Below the pieces are notes generated by a model. It ran no database searches, had not been told where the DNA came from, and saw nothing but the letters and a program-made list of their open reading frames with translations. DNA of 64,000 bases. Source: Undaria pinnatifida. Taxonomy: Eukaryota > Sar > Phaeophyceae > Laminariales > Alariaceae. The stretch spans positions 9,482,330-9,546,329 of the forward strand of contig JABAKD010000009.1 of the NCBI GenBank assembly GCA_012845835.1. The letters are read 5' to 3'. Every line of letters starts with the position of its first letter. The stretch's first letter is position 1. Shown one piece after another: positions 50,101 through 58,200 of the stretch. Both the position numbers and the translations under genes were made by a program.

Positions 50101-50388
50101 TCGTCGTCAAATTTTCCCTCTGAAGCCTCAAAGGGGTATTTTCTGACTGTTTTGTGCATATCATTGCATCCCTTCTGTCTTGTCCATGTGATTATACGTC
50201 CTTGCTGCAGAAGAAGACGTGACCAAATATCCTGCTGGTGTTCTGGCTACTGTTGTGCATACCTTCTGACCTCTCCGTGTAATTCTGTCCTGCGCCTTCT
50301 GGTTCTTGTCCGCTTCCCGCATCCGAAAAACTTCCTCGTCGGGGGGCAGCACGAATGGGTTGCGGCCCGTCGGATTTGTCCCGGCCAT
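29111..50388 (-). CDS. CFAP100: CFAP100 (CCDC37), flagellar inner-arm dynein regulator
   Basis: A complete axonemal coiled-coil protein gene. In Chlamydomonas, FAP100 and FAP73 form the MIA complex that regulates the I1/f inner dynein arm (known). Exons in coding order: 50388-50263, 47953-47807, 45776-45600, 44251-44156, 41328-41225, 40430-40307, 38341-38270, 37130-36984, 34407-34291, 33801-33658, 30503-30357, 29938-29873, 29272-29111. This gives 542 residues, near the roughly 600 of the human protein. Diagnostic stretches: NPFVLPPDEEVFRMRE at the N-terminus; KKREMFLVQMSLDTKREEI; MLEEDAIRFDTFLKENDKK; YKEFLDSLVPQEWFEEQ; MFFTKQEQLLDIFQALEEQN; FFIQNSQETEHALDEL; GRPVMFRSRLQKRR near the C-terminus. 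All phases join. Two donors are GC (45599-45598 and 29872-29871). The start ATG is in GAAACCATGG context. Over 90 percent of the span is intron. Confidence 0.95.
30552..30655 (-). mobile_element. Poly(C)-tailed retroposon copy
   Basis: GGGGGGTACTCGATATTCAT, GGCCGTAGTCGTATGACCAT, CCTTGCATCCCTGCAATGC. Confidence 0.75.
30762..31291. mobile_element. Inverted-repeat element A, copy with nested insertion
   Basis: Terminal inverted repeats GACGCGTGCTACGATAGAGG and CCTCTGTCGTAGCATGCGTC, imperfect. Flanks match 45935-46220, but about 285 bases (30925-31208) are inserted here, absent from the other copy. Confidence 0.8.
30925..31208 (+). mobile_element. Inserted element G, copy 1
   Basis: ATTAGGAATCGGGAACCGAT to AATTCGTGATTTCTGC. 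The same sequence occurs inverted at about 55905-56190. Preceded by A10(TA)n. Confidence 0.8.
31600..31995 (+). repeat. Degenerate tandem units around palindrome CAGTCAGCGCTGACTG
   Basis: Four or five units of roughly 90-110 bases with CAGCGCTGACTG cores. The perfect 16-bp palindrome is at 31738-31753 and recurs at 61887-61902. Confidence 0.75.
32315..32383 (+). repeat. 23-bp tandem repeat, 3 units
   Basis: Units GTGCTCCGCCAACATCGCAC… start at 32315, 32338 and 32361. Confidence 0.92.
32413..32665. mobile_element. Inverted-repeat element B, copy 1
   Basis: Collinear with 33851-34111. Right end GCTATCGTAGAATCAGTC. The left end is decayed; a solo left end with CTACGATAGCCCCCCC is also at 32260. 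Confidence 0.75.
33317..33606. mobile_element. Inverted-repeat element D, copy 1
   Basis: Ends TCTATCCCACGGCAGGGT and CACCCTTAGCGTGGGATGGA (imperfect inverted repeats). Related copies: 46884-47430, about 38880-39178, about 41385-41656. Confidence 0.7.
33851..34111. mobile_element. Inverted-repeat element B, copy 2
   Basis: Inverted ends GTCATTCTACGGTAGCTCCC and GGGCTATCGTAGAATCAGTC. 261 bases, no coding potential. Abuts the CFAP100 exon 33658-33801. Confidence 0.82.
34858..34990 (-). mobile_element. Poly(C)-tailed retroposon copy
   Basis: G14-15, TACTCATATCATGCACG, then CATGCATGGCAGTAGTCC and ACCCTCGCATGCC. Confidence 0.75.
35033..35228 (+). repeat. 185-bp dispersed repeat J, copy 2
   Basis: Begins with a hairpin GGTAGGGACAGC / GCTGTCGCTACC, then GAAGGACACGCCAG … CCATCCGCCGGAG and an A-rich end. 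Confidence 0.85.
35280..35440 (-). mobile_element. Poly(C)-tailed retroposon copy
   Basis: AAGCCGTAGTCGCTTGGCCA, ACCCTCGCACCCCTGCAATG, GAGCACGTCGGGTTTTCACC. Confidence 0.75.
37316..37860 (-). mobile_element. Poly(C)-tailed retroposon, longest copy
   Basis: G-rich head, TACTCATTTCATTCATAGCC, the family body, GTGAGGCGGACTTGCGC, GTTCTCCACTCCGCACAA, ending CGTTGCCAACC. About 545 bases, collinear with 6821-7331. No intact reading frame. Confidence 0.82.
37880..38005 (-). mobile_element. Retroposon copy with (GT)n in place of the G tract
   Basis: A (GT)10-like run replaces poly-G before CTCATTAATATATATGGCCG; body to GGCCAAGAAGACACTGCG. Confidence 0.6.
39295..39370 (+). repeat. 12-bp tandem repeat, 6 units
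   Basis: TTTGGAACGATC repeated about six times. Confidence 0.93.
40495..40990 (+). repeat. 98-bp tandem array, 5 units, A-B-A-B-A order
   Basis: TGTGAGCGAACCCCTTTCGA recurs at 40506, 40604, 40702, 40800 and 40898, exactly 98 apart. Odd units are followed by CACACATAATTGCATGG, even ones by CACGCATARTTACATGG, giving a 196-bp dimer. It begins about 65 bases beyond the CFAP100 exon 40307-40430. Confidence 0.95.
41940..42075 (+). repeat. GGTTACGGTTATAGTTGA minisatellite
   Basis: 18-base units, four to five copies, degrading to the right. Confidence 0.85.
42100..43400. other. CFAP100 intron, nothing recognised
   Basis: Part of the intron between exons 44156-44251 and 41225-41328. No repeats shared with the rest of the window were seen by eye and no coding sequence. 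Confidence 0.4.
43406..43767. mobile_element. Inverted-repeat element C, copy 1
   Basis: Ends AGAGCTGGGGGGAGTCGGCA and TGCCGACTCGCAGCTCT. Collinear with 44853-45173; shares TGACTTGAGTCGTGCCGACT and CCGACCAATAACT. Confidence 0.82.
44853..45173. mobile_element. Inverted-repeat element C, copy 2
   Basis: Ends AGAGCTCTGAGTCGGCA and TGCCGACTCACAGCTC. 321 bases, non-coding. Confidence 0.82.
45250..45309 (+). mobile_element. tRNA-derived SINE, copy 3 (head plus A tail)
   Basis: ACCGGTCGCCCCGGTGGCG … CTCAAACCTGGTATGAG followed directly by A12. Internally deleted relative to the two long copies. Confidence 0.75.
45935..46220. mobile_element. Inverted-repeat element A, intact copy
   Basis: Terminal repeats TAGACGCGTGCTACGA and TCGCAGCACGCGTCTA (one mismatch). 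286 bases; flanking TA may be a target duplication. Confidence 0.82.
46884..47430. mobile_element. Inverted-repeat element D, interrupted copy
   Basis: Ends GTCGTCCCACGGTAGGCTAG and TTCCGTGGGATGAC. Opposite orientation to 33317-33606. A 270-base foreign element (47051-47320) interrupts it. Confidence 0.7.
47051..47320 (-). repeat. 270-bp dispersed element, copy 2
   Basis: Inverse copy of 27301-27585, nested inside element D. Confidence 0.85.
48209..48519 (+). mobile_element. tRNA-derived SINE, copy 2
   Basis: Head GCCGCGGTGGCGTATCAGG with A-box-like TGGCGTATCAGG (48225), B-box-like GAGTTCGAACTCC (48270), tRNA-unrelated body, ending GTAGAAGTGTGCG plus A12. Collinear with 5352-5668. Confidence 0.88.
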
Positions 50389-50467
50389 GGTTTCCTCCTG
50401 TGAAGTCGGAACGATCGCCGAACCAGCCATTAGGCGAACAAGCCCAATGGTGCGTGATAACGGTACC

Positions 50468-50880
50468 ATGGTGTGTAACGTAAGACGGGCCATGGTATTG
50501 CCCATGGCACGGCTATGGGCCTTCATGGTAGTGCCATGTCAGTGCACGGCGTACCATGGCGGTCCCATGTCGCGTTTCGTGATAAATGGCTCGGCGTTGT
50601 CATTGCAAGACCATATGGGCCGCAATGGCAGTGCCATGGCAACTCCATGCAAAGGGTTGACAAATGTGCATCGTTGATCCATGGCAATTCCACGGAAATG
50701 TAGAAAAAATGTGCATCGTTGATCCCAAGTCCATGGCGCAGTGTATTCTTGTGGCGTGCCATAGATGGTGCCATGGCGGTGCTATGGCACGTATCGCGAC
50801 TCGGCCAATGGCCTTGGCATGGCAGGCGGCAGTGGCATGCCAATGCTATGGAATACCAAGTAATGGGCATCGTTGACGTC
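50468..50880. repeat. CCATGG-rich palindrome cluster upstream of CFAP100
   Basis: Eight CCATGG sites plus many near variants (GCTATGG, CCCATGT) in about 410 bases. Two AATGTGCATCGTTGATCC segments (50668, 50709) are tandem. Confidence 0.7.
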
Positions 50881-51693
50881 GTACCATAACGGTTTCGGCC
50901 AAGCTCGCTACGATGTACGTAGAGACGTGGTCGCGCTACGGATGATTTGACACGTCGCGGCCGTCTTTTACGGATACTGTACTTGTAGCAGACAACGAAA
51001 GTCGGCAGTGCGCGAGAGGGCCACCTCAAGCGTTCGAACACGATGTACACTAGAAAAGCTTTCCGCCTATTTGGCGCACTGGTACGCAGTTTACGAGCAC
51101 AACGGCGAGGCTGAGAGAACTGGCAGTGTGCATAAGCGGATGCTTTTCGTTACAGGCGACCACATGCAAGGAGATACGGAAGAAGTGCCGCTGGAAAGGG
51201 GCAACGACACCGACAGGCGGGCGGGCGACGACGGCGACGAACACGGTATGCTGAAAGTGTAAATACACACGGAAGTGAACGGTGCAAGGGAACAACTCTT
51301 CAGCACCGATGGCACGATACCTATACTTATAAGCCGTATCCTCGGCACATAATATGCCCAAAGAAATTCAGAACCCTCTGTTTAGTTATACCACCTCATG
51401 TGTAGACTAGACTATATGAGTCGCCAACAATTGCGACGAGTACGTATGTATTGACCACCGGCGTATGCAAGAGTTTGCGGCGGGATCAGATATGGTGGCA
51501 CGTACATACCTGGTATGATATTACACAAGGAACGTAAGGTTCTTGAGACGTATGACATTACTGTATGTAATACCTGGAACGATGGGGTGGCAGTTGGAAG
51601 GAGGAAGAGACGCGATAGCCTGCAAGAAGGCGACTCGTACGAGTACAACTGTACCTACGCCGACAAAGAAATTATTGAAAGTGCCGCGCCGCC

Positions 51694-51700
51694 TATATAG
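51694..51700 (+). promoter_or_regulatory. TATA-like box
   Basis: GCCTATATAG in GC-rich surroundings, 118 bases upstream of an ATG in good context (51812) that opens only a short frame. May belong to an upstream non-coding exon of the LRR gene. Confidence 0.25.
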
Positions 51701-52132
51701 AAGCCGAGAGAGCGCGACACACGTACTTCTTCAGTAAAAACGTATCTCACGTTTCCTTCGTCGATCTCTGGATGAGCCGCGGGCGTAGTCCCTCGCTGCC
51801 GCACTGCAGCCATGGCTGAGCCGTCCACGAAGCAGGCGATGTTATGCTACCTGGTATGTACGTCGACCCAACCCTAAACGGCAGGCGATCGCGTATTCAA
51901 AAAGACCGACACAGCACACAAGGGTTACACAACGCTTCTGTGTGCATAATTCGTCGGGTGATGTAGGTCACAGTGCATAGTGGAGGCAGTCAGAGATAGT
52001 CGGCCTTACTTCGAGTACACTACTTTGCGCTCGACCCCCCGCGTGTCGTCATCGTCGTGGTCGTTGTTGTTCGCTCGTTTTGTGACGGTTTCATTTATTA
52101 GTACACCCCAATTCCCAATTCATAACGCCACA

Positions 52133-52141
52133 TTATATATA
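52133..52141 (+). promoter_or_regulatory. TATA-like box of the LRR gene
   Basis: TTATATATA 82 bases upstream of the LRR start codon at 52223, a spacing that fits a short 5' UTR. Confidence 0.35.
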
Positions 52142-52222
52142 CGCGCATTTTCGTCAAACGAACACGCGTTTAGCTTTTTGCGGAGAAGGCAAAGACAAGG
52201 AGCTCTCACAGCGGATGGCACC

Positions 52223-55200
52223 ATGTTCATCAAAAAAGACACCAGAAAAATCCCCGATATTCTTGCCGATGAGAGCGACGAACGAGAAGAGCTGCATCTG
52301 GGCCGAAGGTGCGCGCTCGAGATGTGCTCAAAGGATGCCATCTTTCAACATTTTTGAATTTCGCCTAGATTGCCCAGTCTGCTATCCGCTCGCACGGACT
52401 TAAATTTAATGACCGTTTTACATTAATATTAATTATACAACGTAGTTTATATTTATGTCTGTAATGTTGCGATACGCGCTGCGCGGGAATGATCGAAGCG
52501 CGTCGGCGTGGTGATGTGCAGACGTGCAGACATGTTGTTCGCAACTTTGACAGGCTGCGGTAGAGGGCCTCTTTATCCAGAGCTGCAAGCTACAGTACGT
52601 ACAGCTATCGTTCGTATAGGCCACGAGTATGCCTTTGAGAGAAACGCGAACAGATCTATGCATTCAGCAAACATCTACCAGGTACTGTTTTTTCAGTATT
52701 AGAACCACCTGCAAGTTCAAATTCAGCATACGTACTGCTGTACTGGTACACTCTGGTACGAGCATGACATGTGATGTTGTTCCAGCTGGTACACGAGAGC
52801 ACATAGCAACAGGGATATATCCTCACCTTGCCCAGATCAGGACCTAGATCATCTACAGTAGTAGATCCCGTATCTATCGTTATGATATGTTATGCCGGAC
52901 CTGTATCTATAGATTACAGACCCAACGCAGGAAACATGTGCTAGATCATACTGCACAGATCGTACGGCTCCCACCCGGTAACATGAGCTACGCCAAACAG
53001 ATCTTCCCTGCAATAAGTATATACCCGGTAGATTATCAAGTAGGGATTGATGATCTGTCCGAGGTGTGGGTAGATCGTACCGCTGCTTTACATCTTGTGA
53101 ATTGTCTGGTAGGCCTTCGTGGGCGTGCTAACTGCAAACAAGAGTCGGCGTATGTAGCATACTACAGTACATACGATACATCGACTAATAGTACTATCTG
53201 CACAATACAGCAGTCGCGGTGCCTCAGTTCGGGGCCTTTGCCAGAAGAGGACACCCTCACTAAAGTGGAACTCCGCACTATCCCGGGAAGGTGCAGGACA
53301 CTATTTAAAAAGTACTCTGCAGGATCCAGAAGAGGACACCCGCACTAAAATGGGACCCCGCATTATCCCGGGAATGCAGTACAGCAGTGCCAGGTACAAT
53401 ACTCTAGAGGATTCTCACCACACTTAACTGGGGCCCCGCATTAAAGGGTACCGCACTAACGCGTGACCACGACTGTACTGTACTCGAATACGAGTCGTAT
53501 AAAATGTTGCTGTGTGTTGCCAGCGATGACCGTGCTGCTTAGCGAAAACTATGGCTTCGTCTGCCGTACGTTGTTTAAGACCGAGGCTTTGCAAGCAACG
53601 GTGGTGATGGCGGCGGCGGCAGCAGCAGCAGCAGCAGCAGCATCTAATCGCGTATCATCCCATTTTTTTGTTAAATTATTATAAATACATCGTATTTTGT
53701 TCACGCGTGCCCTTGCGTCCATGCACGGAAGGTCGTCTGAGTTCGTGGCCAACGGCATCAAGGTGGTGTGCAGTAGCAGGAACACGCCGAGACTCCAAAA
53801 ACTCCAGAAGTTGTCGCTCTACGACAACATGCTCACCAACGTTAAGGTCTGTTCTAGTCTGTTGTGGGGTGGGTCGCGGGGAGGGGTCTTGGTTTTTCAT
53901 GCGCCTGCAACTCGATGGATCGTATCGTACCGTTATAAATATTATAGCTCCGTCCCTTCGGCGATGCTCACCGCTACCTGATCGATCAGGCCGCTGCCTT
54001 CCTTTCCGAGGCGCCCAAAGCTTTGAACCGCGACGGTGGTGAGTTGTAAGCTGCGCTCGTCGAAGGACACCTGTCCCGGACGAGCGTCGTGACTGCGCTT
54101 GCGCGCCTCAAAAGTGGAAGCAGCTGGTTCGTCTCGGTCAGCGCTGCCGTACTAAATATTATCCATGCGCAGGTGATACGAACGGTTGTAGCGGTTTACT
54201 GGCACTGAAACACAACATTTTTTTGCCAGGGCTTTTCACGGTTCATGACTCATGACCCGTCGGGTCAGGAATTCCCGAACTCTAGGTCGAGTCGTGTCGG
54301 ATCAGGAGGTAGTCCGGACTCTCACGGGTCAACTCGGGTCGGGCCAGGAGGTTTTCTAATGTCTCTAATCTCACGGGTCGGTTGGTGTTACCCCGACCCG
54401 GCCCAACCCGCGAGAGATGACTCGACCCGTGAAAATCCGTGCATTTTTTTGTGCAATTAAGCCAACCAAGCATCGTGCACACGATCGCTTTCGTCGGCGC
54501 AGCATATCCCCGATGCAAGGCACTAAAATCATCTGTCTCCCATTCTCAGTAACCTTTACGGTGTTCTCAACCCTCTCCAAAAAACGTGCCAGATAAAAGT
54601 ACCGAATACGTTTTCGATTTTTGTTCTTCAGGCGGCCCGCACATTTTTTTTCTCGGGTTTCCCAAACGCTCGGAGAAGCCGCGCTCATGTCGGAGCCTTT
54701 ACCTGGCTTAGGGCTAGGGGAACGATTGGCCTGGGTCGACGCCCTCTTGTGATTTGTAGAACGCGAACCCCCCCCCCCAAAAAAAAAGCCTAAGAAACCC
54801 TATAAAGCGGCATATTTTTTGTACTTTATCTGGTATGATTGGTAGGTTGAGACCCCGGTAAAGGCACCTCCCCATTCCCGTCCGTTTTTGTTCTGATCCG
54901 GATTTATTTTGTGTACCCACGGCAGTACCAGGTAGTGAATTGAGTAGCTGTGTGCCCATTTGCGTTCCTCCGCAACGTGAACACGCCGTGCCATGTTCGT
55001 GCCTGTCTCCACGCGACTGGTGCGGCTCGCGAGGCGTGTCGACAAAACAATGCCGTTGCTGTCACGCGCTCTCGCCGATGACTCTAGCTTTGTTTATCCT
55101 GCTCCTTCCTTCCTTCCTTCCTTTCTTCTCCCCCTAGATTTTCATGTTTCCTGGTACTACTGCTATTGCCTCTACATTTGACTTGTTTGTTGTAAGTGAT

Positions 55201-58200
55201 ATACCTGATGTATCGCTCGTGTCATTTCAGGCGGGCGTTAGTCAGCACGTCAAACTGGCCCCTTTCTTGCCTCTTCTCTTGTCACCCTTGCCCTCACCCT
55301 CACTCTCGCCTGCGTCCTCTTCCCGGCGTGCGGATCCTTACACAGAGCATAGGAACCCTGTCGGCCACACCACTAAAGCACCTTAACTTGGGGCGCAATC
55401 AGCTGACGTCTCTGCCTCTAGAGTTGGGCAAGGTGCGTCGGCGTGATCGAGCGGAGGGCGGCGTTGTTGTGTTCGGGCCGACGTTGGTGGTTCACAGCCC
55501 GGCCTTCATTCTGGCTTACACCATATGATCGATTTCACCAGGTCGTATACAGTATCAAAACTAATATTATACGAAGTACCTGGTATAAGGCACTGCCCGT
55601 CTCTACCCGTGTACCGGGTATAAATACTACATACCAAGTACCCGCGTAGGATTTGTAGTTTTATTTTCTTGTCCTGGCAGCGCTCTACGCTGGCAGCGCT
55701 CTACCGCAACGTTCTTGATATTCTTATCCCGGCGGCGCTCTACCGCAACGTTCTTGATATTCTACTTCGGGTGGCATGTTGGCCACTTCGTAGTGCTGTC
55801 AACCGCCCGACTGCTAAACTCGCACGTCGCGCCGAACGATGTGTACGAAAATACGTGGAAGTGTGGTGAGCTCCGTCCCCTCACCGTCGAAAGAAAAAGG
55901 GTGGGTGGGCGGGAGAAATCACGAATTATCTGGTCAAGTGAGCGACCGCTGTCCAGGTGTAAACCAAAGCTTTGTCTGTTCGCGTGTTCTAGCAGTCTGC
56001 CAGCACCGTCCCGTGCGGCATGCGCTTGGTATCTCCACAAGCGCGATCAACCAAACAGTGCCAGCTGCTGCTGTCGAAGTAAGCTACGTACGTACTCCGC
56101 CACAAATACTATGACCCATAACGCCGAATTCTCTCTAGAACAAAAAACAACATATCATTCTTATATCGGTTCCCGATTCCTAATAATATTTCTCTTTATT
56201 TTTCCCCTTTCGCCGGAGGATAAAAAATATAAGAAATAAATAGTCGCGTTTTGCGTTTCGCTGAATACCCCAAAGCTAATGTAGTCTTACGAGTACCGTA
56301 CGTAATGACTGCTCATCAAATACGCAGCAGTTGAAAGGATGGACTCAAACCCCTTTTTACAGCTGCAGCCGTGTTTTTTTCTGTTACAAAATGCCTGTAC
56401 ATTTTGTGTGGGATTAAAAAAAGGCGCTTGCTACGATAGAGGTCGCTTTTCTTTTGGCTAAAGCCCTTTTTTTCCTTTTGGCTAAAGCCCTTTTTTTTTC
56501 TGGATGACGGTGCTTCTTAACCGAAATCCGTCGGAACGTCAAAACATTTTTTTTTTTTTTTGCGGTATGACTTGCTGTGTACCTACCTACAGCAGGTCAT
56601 GGGATTGTTTTACGTATCGGGTTGCACTCTCATTTTTTTTCTTCGAAACATTTTTTTTTTTTTTTTTTCGTGGTGGGGTATAAAACTCCCTCATCAAGTG
56701 GCTAAGGAGCCTTAGAAAAAAATCGGTGCAGCTCTACCGTACTGCTAGTCGCATGGGTCCTTTACTGTAGTGTTCATTTTTACCGGGGTAACTCTTAATA
56801 CTCTCTGCGACGAAGTGCCGCGTCGATTGCCATCGAATCAACACGGGGGGTAGCAGCCCTGGGTGATAGTCCCCGGGCTGATCGCAGCAGAGAGGCCCCG
56901 TTGATCCCAAAACTATATACGAGTTCAAGCGTCGGCGAAATGTTACAGCAGTACCAGTAGTAGCATGGGTCCTTTGTAGCGGTTAGACGCATGCCACCAT
57001 ACAGGTGTGCACCGTTTTTTTTTCTGGCGCTCCTGACCCGGGGTGCTCTGTACTGTGCGTTCTGAGGCAAACGTTGGATTTTGAGTAAACTTGAGGGTAC
57101 AACTTGGTGAGCAGACTCATGCTCTGTTGTGTAAAAAACGTTAATATTGCCCCCCCCCCAAAAAAAGAGTGATATTATGACGGATTTTGGGTTAAGGTGC
57201 CCGTCAATTCCGATTTTTTTTCAGCCCAAAAGTGCTGCTAATATCTTTACATCGTAGCCCGCGTCGGTAAGAGGGTTAATAGAAAAAACTCCAGGAAATC
57301 AGTGCGGGATCACTTGTTTGCTAAGGGTGCCCTAGGCTTGATGCTTGATCGTAAATGCTTGTGACCAGGTGGAGACGCTGGAGACTCTTTGGGCTGACGA
57401 CAACGCCGTCCCCGACTTCCCGCGATCGATCCTGCGACTCAAGTGAGCAGCACGGGGGCAGGCGCTGTGCGTACGCGGTGCTGGTCATTTCCGCGAGGGA
57501 GCGCGGCGCAAACGTCGCAACCGTTAGTCAGGCGGTCGGTTGGCCGTGTATGTCGGGATGTGATATGCGATAAGACTGCGAAATCTGCATGAATATCGTA
57601 CCGATATCAGCGGGTCTACGATGATATGCGCTCAGGTTGTCACTAGGATAGACAATCACGGACTATTGCAGGTACCCAGGAATAGTTTGTGTGTAAGTGT
57701 ACGGCAGGCGCTTGTATATGCGTGTGGTATTGATGTACCCGTTTTTTTGTTGTTTCGGAATGCTCTACCTATGCGATAGGTTGTGTGTGTGGGCTGGCGT
57801 CCCCTCCACGAACATCGCGTGTGGTGTGTGCACAGTCGTTCCCGCTCCACGCCGCTGTTCCCGACGTCCTGCGGAGTTGTGTTGACCTCCTGACTTGGGT
57901 TTTGTAGCGCGTTGTGCTCCCATGTATCCGTGAATGTGACACGGCGACCGCGGCGTTAATCTACCGACGGCGCCGTTATAGATGCAGCACCGGTGCTGTC
58001 AGCGAGATAGCATCCGCGGGGAAATCACACGCCCAGTTTCACGACCGCTCAAGATATTATTATGGTACGTACAGAACTATTAACAGTGGCATTATCGATG
58101 AGGCAGGAAGACAGATAAGTTGGACGGTTTCGCACCGGGGTGTGTGTTGACATCTCCAGAGTATAGCCTCCAAGTAAAGCCTCCGTAGAATGTGTCCGCA

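Larger units (their letters stand above)
50389..52222. other. Divergent intergenic region between CFAP100 and the LRR gene
   Basis: 1.8 kb between two start codons on opposite strands, so it must hold both promoters. Contents: CCATGG-rich stretch 50468-50880, an 85-codon open frame of no recognisable family at 51008-51262, TACCNGGTA sites at 51507 and 51848, and two TATA-like boxes. Confidence 0.6.

Noticed and set aside
50523-51050. 175-codon minus-strand open frame upstream of CFAP100
   Set aside because: Repetitive Cys/His/Met/Ala composition comes from CCATGG repeats; no family resemblance.
51008-51262. 85-codon + strand open frame
   Set aside because: No recognisable domain and no flanking splice or start support beyond an ATG.
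51812-51853. ATG in strong context followed by 14 codons and a GTATGT donor-like site
   Set aside because: Its phase does not fit the LRR gene's first coding exon, which has its own start; could be part of a non-coding leader but unsupported.
53721-53846. ATG at 53721 as start of the LRR protein
   Set aside because: Exon 52223-52308 supplies a better N-terminus and joins in phase at 53732, placing that ATG in the intron.
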